A stretch of DNA of 64,000 nucleotides from Photobacterium profundum SS9 (GCF_000196255.1 NC_006370.1:2617411-2681410); one strand, 5' to 3'; counted from the first letter of the stretch, positions 37,290 to 46,227 are shown. Made by a program: numbers and translations. Notes: generated by a model not told the origin, from the letters alone.

Positions 37290-37320
37290 GCAAAAAGGGC
37301 GCTGATAAATCAGCGCCCTT
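37290..37320 (-). terminator. tRNA-Ser terminator
   Basis: AAGGGCGCTGA (37295-37305) / TCAGCGCCCTT (37310-37320), an 11-bp stem with a 4-nt loop, followed on the minus strand by a T run. Confidence 0.85.
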
Positions 37321-37329
37321 CTCTAAATG

Positions 37330-37420
37330 TGGCGGAGAGATAGGGATTTGAACCCTAGAAGGGCTATAAACCCTTGCCGGTTTTCAAGACCGGTGCTTTC
37401 GACCACTCAGCCATCTCTCC
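37330..37420 (-). tRNA. tRNA-Ser (anticodon UGA)
   Basis: On the minus strand the gene runs GGAGAGATGGCTGAGTGG to CTCTCCGCCA. The 7-bp acceptor stem GGAGAGA/TCTCTCC is perfect. The anticodon loop CTTGAAA within CGGTCTTGAAAACCG gives UGA. The long variable arm (AAGGGTTTATAGCCCTT) is typical of class II serine tRNAs. The T arm is TAGGGTTCAAATCCCTA and CCA is encoded. It has a strong promoter upstream and a terminator 10 bases downstream. Confidence 0.97.
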
Positions 37421-37430
37421 AACGCGGCGA

Positions 37431-37459
37431 ATAATACCTATCCCCTAAGGGGTTGTAAA
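37431..37459 (-). promoter_or_regulatory. tRNA-Ser promoter
   Basis: On the minus strand TTTACA (37454-37459) and TATTAT (37431-37436) are separated by exactly 17 bases. A GC-rich discriminator (CGCCGCG) lies between the -10 box and the tRNA, the arrangement found in stringently controlled stable-RNA promoters. Confidence 0.75.
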
Positions 37460-37626
37460 TACCTTACAATGCTAACTGGATGGTTATTGAGCAGTATCGT
37501 AATAAAGACTTATATTAGGGCAAATAACATACAAAAACGTTCAACAAATGCCGTTGAATCAAGCATTGCACTCTTAAAGTAACATGCGATACTAAAATCT
37601 ATGTAGGTATTAACGGAACATATGCA

Positions 37627-37962
37627 GTGAAAATACACACTCTTCCTTCACTTTTCTTCTTCACCCTAATTATGGGTGTTTTTTCAACCTTCTCGGTGCA
37701 TGCCTCCTCTTCTGATGCGTGGGAAGAATTTGAGCAATCAGTTAAAACACAATGCAGTATTCAATTTGATCGCTCTTTTTCTCGTTATCATATCTATATC
37801 GACCCATACGGCACAGAGTCTTATGGCATGGCGATAGCCAGAGGCAAACTGAAAAGTAGCACAGGGTTACGCGCCCCCGATTCATCAATGGTTTGTATTT
37901 ACAATAAACAATCTAAGCAAGCAGAAGTAGGCCAGAGCTTTAACAGTAATCGTCTTGATTAA
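37627..37962 (+). CDS. small secreted protein of unknown function
   Basis: 111 residues from a GTG (an ATG six bases upstream meets a stop at once). Residues 1-26 form a signal peptide (FFFTLIMGVFSTFSVHA). The mature part has two cysteines (TQCSIQF and MVCIYN) and several aromatic residues (RYHIYIDPYG). CGGAA lies near the expected ribosome binding position. I recognise no family. It is located just behind the tRNA-Ser promoter, transcribed away from it. Confidence 0.5.
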   Translation: MKIHTLPSLFFFTLIMGVFSTFSVHASSSDAWEEFEQSVKTQCSIQFDRSFSRYHIYIDPYGTESYGMAIARGKLKSSTGLRAPDSSMVCIYNKQSKQAEVGQSFNSNRLD

Positions 37963-37993
37963 GCCGTTGACCTACTACTTGTTTGGATTGGTA

Positions 37994-38899
37994 TTATAAT
38001 GCTGAGCTTTTTACCGTTGAGCCAGCCACTGTATTTAGCCTTGGCTTTCGTGTCACAAGGAAAACAGCACAAGCAGCAAGTATAAAACCAATCACACCGT
38101 AACCATCAAACTTTTCGCCAAACACCAACCATGCTTGGAATGCAGTCATCGGTGGTACAAGATAAAACGTTGATGCGACTTTCGACGACTCGCCATGCTT
38201 CACCATATACAGCAGCAACATAATCGCCACTACAGACAACACAAATACCAGCCATAATAAGGTTAACGTAAATTCGGTGGTCCACTGTACAACCATTGTT
38301 TCAGTTGTAAGCGCAATGGGTACAAACAACAGCGCAGCCGCAGTATATTGCCACACAGCCCCACCAACCATATCGACACCCTGACAAAATTTCTTCTGAT
38401 ACAAGGTGCCCAACGTAATACCCAGCAGTGCCAACACAGCAAAACTATAAGCCGCTTCGCGTTGACCTTCTTGTTGCCATTCCATATTCCCTTGCAATAC
38501 AAAAGTGATACCTATAAAGCCAATGACCAAGCCAATCCACTGTGATAAACGCAGCTTCTCTGAACTGAAGCTCACTAATAATACGGCAGTTAAAATCGGC
38601 TGAAGCCCTACTAATAAAGCACATAACCCTGCAGGCATACCCATTGAAATACCTTCATAAGTGCCCCCTAAATAGAATCCATGAATCAACAGACCAGCAA
38701 CCATTGAGTGCCCCAAGTCTTTACCTCTGGGTAAACGGGCACGCAGCAGCACCAATAGCACCAAAAAAACAGCCACATTGGCTAACATACGCATTAATAA
38801 AAATGTGGCGGGTTCGGCATAATCTAACCCTAAGCGAGCACCAACGAAGCCTGAGCTCCACAGCACTACAAAGATAAAAGGAGCAAAGCGAGCTAACAT
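37994..38899 (-). CDS. EamA/DMT-family inner-membrane transporter
   Basis: 301 residues with ten hydrophobic segments in two EamA repeats. The N-terminal one begins FAPFIFVVLWSSGFVGARLG, a typical EamA opening, and the second includes TAFQAWLVFGEKFDGYGVIG, the usual hallmark near helix 9. It probably exports an amino acid, vitamin or other metabolite. It is divergent from a MocR-type regulator, a pairing often seen for exporters controlled by PLP-binding regulators. The substrate cannot be told from sequence. Confidence 0.88.
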   Translation of the reverse strand: MLARFAPFIFVVLWSSGFVGARLGLDYAEPATFLLMRMLANVAVFLVLLVLLRARLPRGKDLGHSMVAGLLIHGFYLGGTYEGISMGMPAGLCALLVGLQPILTAVLLVSFSSEKLRLSQWIGLVIGFIGITFVLQGNMEWQQEGQREAAYSFAVLALLGITLGTLYQKKFCQGVDMVGGAVWQYTAAALLFVPIALTTETMVVQWTTEFTLTLLWLVFVLSVVAIMLLLYMVKHGESSKVASTFYLVPPMTAFQAWLVFGEKFDGYGVIGFILAACAVFLVTRKPRLNTVAGSTVKSSAL

Positions 38900-38938
38900 G
38901 AAAACCTCTGTTCTTTTTGTTTATTTGCCATTACTTTA

Positions 38939-38991
38939 ATGGGTACAGTATTTTTAAAAAGGGATAGTTTATTTTCTTTTTATGGGTACAG
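38939..38991. promoter_or_regulatory. direct-repeat operator candidate for the MocR regulator
   Basis: ATGGGTACAG occurs exactly twice, at 38939-38948 and 38982-38991, 43 bases apart (about four helical turns), in the divergent region. MocR-type regulators such as PdxR bind direct repeats, so this is the natural candidate site. Confidence 0.55.
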
Positions 38992-39051
38992 ATTGATTTG
39001 AGTGGTCAGCGTTAGCCACGCTTATTATGTTTTAAGAAAGGACGAACTTGA

Positions 39052-40503
39052 ATGACAGCCTCTACAAGTAAAAAATACCATTATGTAGAACAGTACATCA
39101 CCCAACGTATCGACCAAGGCAGTTACCAAGTCGGTGATAAGTTGCCCTCTATTCGAGAATTAAGCGAACAATTGGCTGTCAGCAAAAACACGGTTATTCG
39201 TGCTTACCAAGAATTAGAAGCTATTAGTATCATTTCATCGCTGCCGCGTTCGGGCTATGTTGTATGCCAACCGACCCAACCTGCATCGCAACCAGCTAAC
39301 GAACCTAGCTATGTCGACTTAATGGCAATTAGCAAAACCATTCTCAAGCATTCTTTAGAACAGTATTCAATGCCTGCAGGTTCTGCACATCCGAATACCG
39401 ATTTCCCTGCAATTCGTTCACTGTATGCTGAAATTGGTCGTCATAGCCGCTACCAAACGGCCATTCCTTGCCATTACCAAATGCCACCGGGCAATGAAAT
39501 TCTGGTCAAGCAACTGGTACATATCAATGAAGAATTAGGGATTATCACATCGCCCAACAAGATATTAATTACCCATGGCGCACAACAAGCCATTAGCCTG
39601 AGTTTACAAGCTTTAACTCAACCGGGTGATATTGTATTGGTGGATTCACCCTGCTATTTCGGTACCTTATTATTACTGGAATCACTTGGCTTAAAAGCAT
39701 TGGAAATTCCCACCAATACCACCACAGGTATCGACTTGGTGGAATTATCGAAAGCCCTAAAACAATGGACAGTCAAAGCCATTCTATTAAACCCAAGTTA
39801 CAACAACCCAACAGGTGCAGTAATGCCCGATTCTGCACGGCGTGCCCTGCTCAATCTCACTACCGGTATTCCCATTATCGAAGATGATGTATTCGGTGGT
39901 TTGGCTTACCAGAACCGTCCGAAAACCTTGAAAACCTTGGATACTGAGGGACGTGTTATTTACTGCAATTCACTTTCAAAAACCCTTGATTCGCGTTTAC
40001 GTATTGGATGGGTTTTAGCGGGTAAATACCAGCACCAAATAGAAAAGCGATTGATAAGCGATAATATGGGCAGCTTGAATTTGATGCAATCAGCTGTGGG
40101 TGAGTTTTTAACAACGGGGAAATATCGCCAACACTTGAATAAGATTCGTCGCTGTTACCGTGTGAATCAACGCGACTTTGCTGCTTGCTTAACACACGCT
40201 TTCGACCGCTGTCCGTCACTCAAAGGGCAATACCATTTGTCTAAACCTGAAGGGAGCTTTTTGTGTTGGCTAACCCTGCCCCAACATGCTGATGGCTTTG
40301 TGATTTATCAAGCAGCACTGGCTGCTGGTATCAGTTTATTACCGGGTAAAATGTTCTCTACCCAAGGGCAATATAATCACTGTATACGATTTAACTTTGC
40401 GAATTTTCAGAATAATAGACAGTGGCAACAAGGGCTCACGTTACTGGCCGGAATTATTGCAGCTCACTTAGAAGAAATTGCATACACAAAGGAAGGAAAG
40501 TAG
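39052..40503 (+). CDS. MocR-family regulator (GntR HTH fused to aminotransferase-like domain)
   Basis: 483 residues. The N-terminal GntR winged helix (about 10-78) includes GDKLPSIRELSEQLAVSKNT and ends RSGYVV. The rest is a fold-type I aminotransferase domain with LNPSYNNPTGAVM, IIEDDVFGGLAY and the PLP lysine K310 in YCNSLSKTLDSRLRIGW. Such proteins sense PLP or an amino acid adduct. AAAGGA lies ten bases upstream. It is divergent from the EamA transporter, which it probably regulates. PdxR itself controls pdxST, which is not present here. Confidence 0.92.
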   Translation: MTASTSKKYHYVEQYITQRIDQGSYQVGDKLPSIRELSEQLAVSKNTVIRAYQELEAISIISSLPRSGYVVCQPTQPASQPANEPSYVDLMAISKTILKHSLEQYSMPAGSAHPNTDFPAIRSLYAEIGRHSRYQTAIPCHYQMPPGNEILVKQLVHINEELGIITSPNKILITHGAQQAISLSLQALTQPGDIVLVDSPCYFGTLLLLESLGLKALEIPTNTTTGIDLVELSKALKQWTVKAILLNPSYNNPTGAVMPDSARRALLNLTTGIPIIEDDVFGGLAYQNRPKTLKTLDTEGRVIYCNSLSKTLDSRLRIGWVLAGKYQHQIEKRLISDNMGSLNLMQSAVGEFLTTGKYRQHLNKIRRCYRVNQRDFAACLTHAFDRCPSLKGQYHLSKPEGSFLCWLTLPQHADGFVIYQAALAAGISLLPGKMFSTQGQYNHCIRFNFANFQNNRQWQQGLTLLAGIIAAHLEEIAYTKEGK

Positions 40504-40600
40504 CGCAAGATAATGACCGATGTTGGTGTGTAAATACACCAACATCGATTTTTAATCGCGGTTAATTAATAGTAATAGCATTTTTATACTGTGAGAAATA

Positions 40601-41459
40601 TTAATTATCGCCACTTTCAATAAGAAGGTCAAAACGTTCATTACCAAATAACGTTTCAAAATCAGCTTCTTCCGCAGCTAGCTCACGTAATGATTCACTG
40701 CCAACAATGGCACGCTCAAGATCAGAAATGGCCTGCTCTTCTACCCCAAGTCGTGCATACGCACAGGCACGCTGATACAGTGCATGCGCATTGGTGTCAT
40801 CCACTTCTAACACCCGATTACACAAGCTGAGTGCCCAATGAAATTCTTGAATTTCCATAGCAGCATCCGCTTTATAGGTTAAAGCTTCTAGGTCGCCAGG
40901 ACGTATTTTTAAGATTTCATCGTATACTTCAATTTTCTGTTCTGATGTCTGAGCGCTTTGCGCACGTAACCATAAGTTATGAACTTCGTTAATGCGTTCA
41001 ATTTCTTTGTTGTTCTCACTGATGTTGCGTGTTTTACGTTTAAGCTCACGCTCTAGCGCTTGGAACTTCTTCTCGTATGACTCTGCAATCTCTTGCAATT
41101 TTTCATCTGCATCTTTTAGCTGCTGATCTGCCATTTTCTTGGTATTAGTGCGTAATTCACGTAATGATTGCCAACCAATCATTGCAATTAACGACGCAAC
41201 ACCTGCGATAATGTAGAAGAAATACGTCACAGTTACATTGGCATAGTTCAACGATTTATCGGCTACCGCTAATTCACGATCCGTAATTTGTATTATTAAT
41301 CGACGTTCGAGATCTTGCTGATCAGTTCGAAGCGTTTTCAACTCGTCGAGTACGTATCGCTCCATTAGCGGTTTATCATAAATGCTTTGTTCTGCATACG
41401 CCTGCTCTTGCGCCAATCCGGGCAAGGCTGTGCACAGCAAGGTCAAAGCAACTAAACAA
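40601..41459 (-). pseudogene. TPR-repeat membrane protein gene interrupted by an IS200-type element in its signal-peptide region
   Basis: The frame is intact from inside a signal peptide (LVALTLLCTALPGLAQEQ) to the stop. A membrane helix (FFYIIAGVASLIAMIGW) follows, then a charged coiled coil of about 70 residues and a C-terminal TPR region (VYDEILKIRPGDLEALTYKA, ALSLCNRVLEVDDTNAHALY). It has no proper start codon: the frame runs into the right end of the IS200-like element at about 41459. Beyond the element, at 42066, an ATG with AAGGA upstream reads MLPRILFV, which would supply the missing signal-peptide start. The gene is therefore probably broken, unless a TTG near 41446 is used. Confidence 0.65.
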
Positions 41460-42040
41460 CCACCTACTAAAGTAGGTGGGTTAGTATTAAGGACTGAAAG
41501 TCCGGATACGGGTCAAAGACCCGTTTTCGTTAGCCTTCTGTCCTGAAGTTATCTTCAGCCTTGGGCTCAAAGTGATGATCAAGGTATTCCTTTATCATTT
41601 CTTCCGTTAGGTCACCAGATGTCACACAAAAGTAGCCTCTAGCCCAAAAATGACGTCCCCAGTATTTCTTCTTTAAATCAGGATAACTCTCGAACAACTT
41701 AGCCGATGTACGGCCTTTAATCCTTCGCATTATTTCGCTAGGTGCCATATTGGGTGGTGCAGAAACTAACAAGTGAACATGATCTTTACTGATTACCCCC
41801 TTCAAAATATCAATCTCAAAAGCATGACATGTTTGCCTGATTAGCTCTCGAGCTTTCAAGCCAACATCACCAGTCAAAACTTGATAACGATACTTCGTTA
41901 CAAAAACGAAATGGTACTGAATTTTGAAGACTGTATGACTTCCATATCTATAATCCATAATCATGCTCCAACATCATCGATGACCGTAAAATATCATAGC
42001 TGAAGCTGACCGACTAAAGTCGGTGGTTTTAACCTTTTAG
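41459..42040 (-). mobile_element. IS200/IS605-type insertion sequence
   Basis: About 580 bp. The right-end hairpin is CCACCTACT/AGTAGGTGG (41460-41468, 41471-41479). The left-end hairpin is ACCGACT/AGTCGGT (42009-42015, 42018-42024). An internal ACGGGTC/GACCCGT hairpin (41508-41524) follows the transposase. Such ends, recognised as single-stranded hairpins and lacking terminal inverted repeats, define the family. Exact borders need a comparison with an empty site. Confidence 0.8.
41530..41964 (-). CDS. tnpA: IS200/IS605-family transposase TnpA (Y1 HUH)
   Basis: 144 residues, full length for the family. The HUH metal motif is HVHLLVSAPP after SKDHV, and the single catalytic tyrosine lies in MIKEYLDHHF near the C-terminus. 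N-terminal YHFVFVTKYRYQVL is typical. It acts as a dimer on single-stranded DNA. No TnpB partner is present. The reading frame is undamaged, so the element may still be active. Confidence 0.95.
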   Translation of the reverse strand: MIMDYRYGSHTVFKIQYHFVFVTKYRYQVLTGDVGLKARELIRQTCHAFEIDILKGVISKDHVHLLVSAPPNMAPSEIMRRIKGRTSAKLFESYPDLKKKYWGRHFWARGYFCVTSGDLTEEMIKEYLDHHFEPKAEDNFRTEG

Positions 42041-42183
42041 GTGACGAATAAAATTCTAGGGAGCATAATACGGAAGTCCTTCGGTCTGATGTGGAATATA
42101 CCTTTCGCACTGTAAGCAATATTGCATAAAATATGTAGCAACACATATCTCGTACGATAAATCGATGTACACCCTAACAGATC

Positions 42184-42466
42184 TATACCCAAGTTACCTC
42201 AAGATGCTCGTTTCAGCGAGAATTTGTTGAGCTCTAGGCAAGGCACTGATTTATAGACCTAGTCGTTCTACGTTGAAAATAAGTAACACCGCATAGAGCC
42301 CAACAAAACTCGCCCTTCGGGAGTGATTCAGCGTATCTACTTCTGCGTCAAATGTGTTGCACTTATTGTATTACTCCCAGCGGAAAGCCATTCCTACACA
42401 CATTTTCCTTGAGTTAAACACGCTGAGATCACTCTGAATCCTGCATCTTGAGGTAGCTTGGGTATA
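42184..42466. repeat. 283-bp MITE-like element with 24-bp inverted ends
   Basis: The left end (42184-42207, starting TATACCCAAGTTACC) and the right end (42443-42466, ending GTAGCTTGGGTATA) are inverted copies identical at 23 of 24 positions. There is no transposase inside. A 67-bp derivative of the same element is at 57386-57452. The rest of the spacer up to 42840 is AT-rich and, apart from a promoter that must serve the small gene at 42846, I see nothing in it. Confidence 0.75.
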
Positions 42467-42845
42467 AACTAGTTAATCCAACTCTGCTTAGCAATATTGT
42501 AGGCTAAGAACACCATTGATTCATTAAGATAAGTCCATCGCTGGCGTGGTTTATAAAAGAAATTACATCAAGTTCAAAAGATTTATAGCGTTTTTGCACA
42601 GCTGTAAGATTCCGCATTTACTTCAAACAAAATCACCGTATAACCAATTGATAAATAAAGAAACATATAAAACATGTGAACTCAAGTCACACTATTAACA
42701 ATTAAGTTACAAGTTTTTATTGATTTAATAATTATTAGCGTAATAATGAACACTGTTTTTAGTCATCAAGCTAGGTTCTATAAGGCTTGTTTACTGAAAC
42801 ATTGAATCAACATTCACCTCTCATTAACGGATCTAAGGAGAGATT

Positions 42846-42941
42846 ATGAAAGCAGATGATAAACATCTATGGCTTATTCCAACTGGTATTAGCATTCTCA
42901 TGGCAGTATTGGGTGCCTTTATCTTGCAGCCATTTCTATAA
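42846..42941 (+). CDS. 31-residue single-helix membrane protein
   Basis: A short frame with an excellent ribosome binding site (AAGGAGAG, eight bases before the ATG) and a strong terminator 45 bases after the stop. The product is MKADDKHLWLIPTG followed by a hydrophobic helix ending AFILQPFL. It resembles in design the small helper proteins of membrane complexes (CydX, KdpF and similar), but it has no recognisable family signature. It has its own transcription unit between the MITE and the ABC exporter. Confidence 0.6.
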   Translation: MKADDKHLWLIPTGISILMAVLGAFILQPFL

Positions 42942-42986
42942 AAAGCATCACATGTACAGTACATTACGCCTTTCAAAGGCCATGAA

Positions 42987-43020
42987 AAAGGGACAGCCGT
43001 TATCGCCTGTCCCTTTATTT
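42987..43020 (+). terminator. terminator of the small membrane protein gene
   Basis: AAAGGGACAG (42987-42996) / CTGTCCCTTT (43007-43016), then ATTTTT. The A run on the left also suits the convergent ABC operon. Confidence 0.85.
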
Positions 43021-43039
43021 TTAGCCCAAGATATGTGGT

Positions 43040-44164
43040 TTAATCCAAACTTTTCTTAAAGCGCATTGAGGCGATAATAATACCGACAACAGTAAAACCA
43101 AATAACCACAGAGCATCACGCCATAAGTCCATCAAATCAGCACCACGCAATACAATGCCGCGAATCATTCGCATGAAATGTGTCGCGGGCAATATCTCTG
43201 ATATCCACTGTGCGGCGACTGGCATCGCTTCATATGGGAACATAAAGCCAGACAATAAAATGGACGGCAACAAAATAAAAATGGTCATTTGCATCGCTTG
43301 CAATTGCGTTTGCGCCACTGTCGAAATTAATAACCCTAAGGTTAAGCTCGCCGAAATAAACAATAACGTGCCGAAAAGAATCTGAGTTAGCGCACCATTT
43401 ATAGGCACCGCAAAAATATAATGCCCGAGCCCCAGAATAATGCACACTTGCAGTAGCCCAACAAAAATATAGGGGATGATCTTCGCAACCATTAATTCGA
43501 GTGAATGCACTGGCGTTGTAATTAATAACTCCAAATTCCCCCGTTCTCTTTCACGCACAATCGCAGCAGACGTAAACAAGATCATTGTCATCGTTAAAAT
43601 CACACCCAGTAAACCCGGAACAATATTTACCGCAGACCGCCGCTCTGGATTAAAAAACAAGGCGACCTCGAACGTGGAAGGCCCTGTAGGTTCATAATTC
43701 ACCAGCTCTTGCAGCGGCATGTCTCTCAACTGCAATAACGCAGCACTGACCATCGTATCGGAACCATCGACCAGCCATTGACCCACGGTACGGTGTTGGG
43801 CAATACGCTGTGCGAGATCCGATGGCAGCACTAACGCGCCACGTACTTCACCCGCTGTAATTGCCTGCTCTGCTTCACCAACCGTTGCATAAGCCGCTTT
43901 AACGGTGATCACTTGCGTCGCTTTAACCGATTCGGTGATCATTCGCCCGACAGCAGATTCACTTTGATCAACCACTGCAATTGGAATGTTACGTACATCG
44001 GTATTGATCGCGTATCCGAATAACAGCAGCTGAATTAATGGAATCATCACCACCATGCCAAATGTAATACGATCCCGCGACAGCTGTCGGATCTCTTTGA
44101 TCATGATGGCTTTTATACGAAAAAAACTGCCCACGACGCGTTGATGTAAAGTAAGCCCCGACAT
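43040..44164 (-). CDS. ABC-2 type exporter, membrane subunit
   Basis: 374 residues of the ABC-2 permease family (YhhJ/YbhR-like). One N-terminal helix (FGMVVMIPLIQLLLFGYAIN) is followed by a periplasmic domain of about 130 residues and five C-terminal helices, with RERERGNLELLITTPVHSLE just before the second. The start ATG overlaps the ATPase stop as TAATG. It is the last gene of a HlyD-ATPase-permease operon that probably exports a toxic compound through an outer-membrane channel such as TolC. The substrate is unknown. Confidence 0.9.
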   Translation of the reverse strand: MSGLTLHQRVVGSFFRIKAIMIKEIRQLSRDRITFGMVVMIPLIQLLLFGYAINTDVRNIPIAVVDQSESAVGRMITESVKATQVITVKAAYATVGEAEQAITAGEVRGALVLPSDLAQRIAQHRTVGQWLVDGSDTMVSAALLQLRDMPLQELVNYEPTGPSTFEVALFFNPERRSAVNIVPGLLGVILTMTMILFTSAAIVRERERGNLELLITTPVHSLELMVAKIIPYIFVGLLQVCIILGLGHYIFAVPINGALTQILFGTLLFISASLTLGLLISTVAQTQLQAMQMTIFILLPSILLSGFMFPYEAMPVAAQWISEILPATHFMRMIRGIVLRGADLMDLWRDALWLFGFTVVGIIIASMRFKKSLD

Positions 44165-45132
44165 TATTGACGCCCCTTACCCGTACTGGTTACAAACACA
44201 TCTTCTAAACTCGGTCGAGCAATGCTCAGCTCTGGTGGTGTATTTTGAGGAAAGTTAACGGCTAGCCATGCCGTTAACCAACCAATAGGATCAACAACCG
44301 AGACTTGAATCAATACCCGTAATCGTATACCTAACTGCGCTGCAGAACGTACTTCTGGTAACCGTAATAATGCTTCTTTTATATGACGTAACTGTTCAGC
44401 TTGCAGTTCCACCACCGTCACGCCCATATTCTCCATCAATTGTTCAGGTGCACCATCAGCACGTACAACCCCTGACTCCATAATCGCTAATCCATGACAG
44501 CGTTCAGCTTCATCCATGTAGTGAGTGGTCACCAAAATAGTGGTGCCTTGATCGCTGAGATCGAATAACTGTTCCCAAAAATCACGCCTGTTTTCAGGAT
44601 CGACTGCTGATGTCGGTTCATCTAGCAATAATAGATCAGGTTTATGCATGGTTGCAGCAGCCAAGCCCAAACGTTGTTTCTGACCACCACTCATACTGCC
44701 AGCCCGCTGCTTGGCACGTTGATCTAACCCATAGGTTGCCATTTGTTCATGAATACGCAGGGTTAACTGTTTATTTGGCATGCCATAAATTTGCCCAATA
44801 AACTGCAAATTTTCATATACCGTTAAATCTTCATACAAGGAAAACTTTTGCGTCATATACCCAATACGTAAACGCAGTTTTTCTGCTTCTTTTGGAATCG
44901 ATAAACCCAACACATTCACTTCACCAGATGTAGGACTAAGCAGCCCAGTTAGCATCCGTAAGGTAGTGGATTTTCCGCAGCCATTCGGCCCTAAAAAGCC
45001 ATAAATACTGCCTTTAGGAACAACTAAATTTAAACCATCAACCGCGGTAAAATCGCCGAACTTACGCGTTAATTGCTTGGCGATAATTGCTGTATCAGTC
45101 TGTTCAATAATCTTACTGTGGCTATTTAGCAT
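44164..45132 (-). CDS. ABC-2 type exporter, ATPase subunit
   Basis: 322 residues with Walker A GPNGCGKST, signature SGGQKQRLGLA, Walker B LLLLDEPTSAVDP and the switch histidine in TTILVTTHYMDEAE. The C-terminal 90 residues are an extra domain found in DrrA-like exporters. The ATG at 45132 (MLNSHSK) has GGAG ten bases upstream and overlaps the HlyD gene by 11 bases. The frame is open further upstream within that gene, but without a good site. Confidence 0.93.
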   Translation of the reverse strand: MLNSHSKIIEQTDTAIIAKQLTRKFGDFTAVDGLNLVVPKGSIYGFLGPNGCGKSTTLRMLTGLLSPTSGEVNVLGLSIPKEAEKLRLRIGYMTQKFSLYEDLTVYENLQFIGQIYGMPNKQLTLRIHEQMATYGLDQRAKQRAGSMSGGQKQRLGLAAATMHKPDLLLLDEPTSAVDPENRRDFWEQLFDLSDQGTTILVTTHYMDEAERCHGLAIMESGVVRADGAPEQLMENMGVTVVELQAEQLRHIKEALLRLPEVRSAAQLGIRLRVLIQVSVVDPIGWLTAWLAVNFPQNTPPELSIARPSLEDVFVTSTGKGRQ

Positions 45133-46084
45133 TGATTGGCATCTCCACTTGCGCCGGTACACCAGCAGGCAGATCTTTCCCTTCAATGGGTAAATCAATT
45201 TCAGCTAAATACACCAAACGAGCACGATCTTCTTCGTTTAGCGCATAGTAAGGTGTAAATGACGGCTCTGTAGCAATCCAGCGTAATGTGCCAGTGAATG
45301 GACTATCTAAGCCATCGACATACACAACTAAGCTGTCACCCGCTTTTAGTTTTACGCGATAAGGTTCAGGTACATATACACGTGCATAAGGAACAGTATC
45401 CGCTTGAATAGCCGCAACAATACCATTCACAGGTACACGTTCACCCACGTTGAAAGGCAGGCTATCGAGTACCCCGTTGCGTGTCGCGGTTACTGTTAAA
45501 TCATTCAGAATTTGTTGTTGAAGTGTCACTTCCGCATTGGCTGCCGCTAATGACGCTTGTGCCTGCTTAATATCTTCTGGGCGTTCGCCATTTGTCATCT
45601 TGGCATAATTTTCATTTGCTGAATCATAATCGGCTTGTGCCCCGTCTTTTTCAGCACGTGCTTTATCTTTTGCAGCTAGACTTGCTAATTTTTGCAGCAC
45701 CAGTTTACTGGTACGTTGGTAACTTATTTTAGCTTCAACCAACATGGCATTAGCACGCGACAATTTAGCCTGTGCCGCGGCAATATCTTCTGCTCGTTCA
45801 CCATTAGTTAATCTTAATAAATACGCATCCGCTTTTGCTTCATCTGCCTTTGCTCGGGCAAGAATGGCATGTTGCTGTGTGGTATCAAGCTTAACTAACA
45901 CATCACCTTTTTCGATGTATTGCCCTTCTTTAATTGGCAATTCTCTAACGATTTCATTTGCTGTCGCTGTTAATGTCACGCGATCACGCTCTAATGTACC
46001 TAGCGCTTGCGAAGGGGCATTTTGATCACAGCCTAGAATAGACAAAACAATCAACGAAATGAAAGCGACACGCGTGCTATTCAC
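45122..46084 (-). CDS. HlyD-family membrane fusion protein (lipoprotein)
   Basis: 320 residues. A lipobox (LSILGC, cysteine at about residue 19) indicates a lipid anchor. A biotinyl-lipoyl half motif follows (VRELPIKEGQYIEKGDVLVKL), then a long alpha-helical hairpin of about residues 70-185 in which NGER-EDI repeats twice (TNGERAEDIAAAQAKL, TNGERPEDIKQAQASL). The second lipoyl half (GVLDSLPFNVGERVPVNG) and a beta barrel end the protein. YbhG/YhiI-like periplasmic adaptor linking the ABC pump to an outer-membrane channel. Confidence 0.9.
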   Translation of the reverse strand: MNSTRVAFISLIVLSILGCDQNAPSQALGTLERDRVTLTATANEIVRELPIKEGQYIEKGDVLVKLDTTQQHAILARAKADEAKADAYLLRLTNGERAEDIAAAQAKLSRANAMLVEAKISYQRTSKLVLQKLASLAAKDKARAEKDGAQADYDSANENYAKMTNGERPEDIKQAQASLAAANAEVTLQQQILNDLTVTATRNGVLDSLPFNVGERVPVNGIVAAIQADTVPYARVYVPEPYRVKLKAGDSLVVYVDGLDSPFTGTLRWIATEPSFTPYYALNEEDRARLVYLAEIDLPIEGKDLPAGVPAQVEMPINAK

Positions 46085-46133
46085 AATAAGTAATCCAATT
46101 ATTAATTTAGTTAAAAGTCTACGCTTCTTTTCT

Positions 46134-46143
46134 TTGTATACAA
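46134..46143. promoter_or_regulatory. TTGTATACAA palindrome upstream of the ABC exporter
   Basis: The same 10-bp perfect palindrome as in the gcl operator, 50 bases before the HlyD-family start. It may be a site for the same type of regulator or a coincidence: the motif also occurs once inside siaM (7362-7371). Confidence 0.25.
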
Positions 46144-46196
46144 TTAAATCAATTCAGCCAAAGATAAGAATTTGAATAACTTCACGTTTGTATAAT

Positions 46197-46227
46197 CAAA
46201 AAAAAAGCCCGCTAAAAATTAGCGAGC
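46197..46227 (-). terminator. terminator of the COG2509 gene
   Basis: GCCCGCTAA (46207-46215) / TTAGCGAGC (46219-46227) with one mismatch. A run of at least eight T follows on the minus strand. Confidence 0.75.

Noticed and set aside
42856..43059. 67-codon frame overlapping the 31-residue membrane peptide
   Set aside because: It has no ribosome binding site and runs through a strong terminator, whereas the shorter frame has both an ideal site and a clean stop before it.
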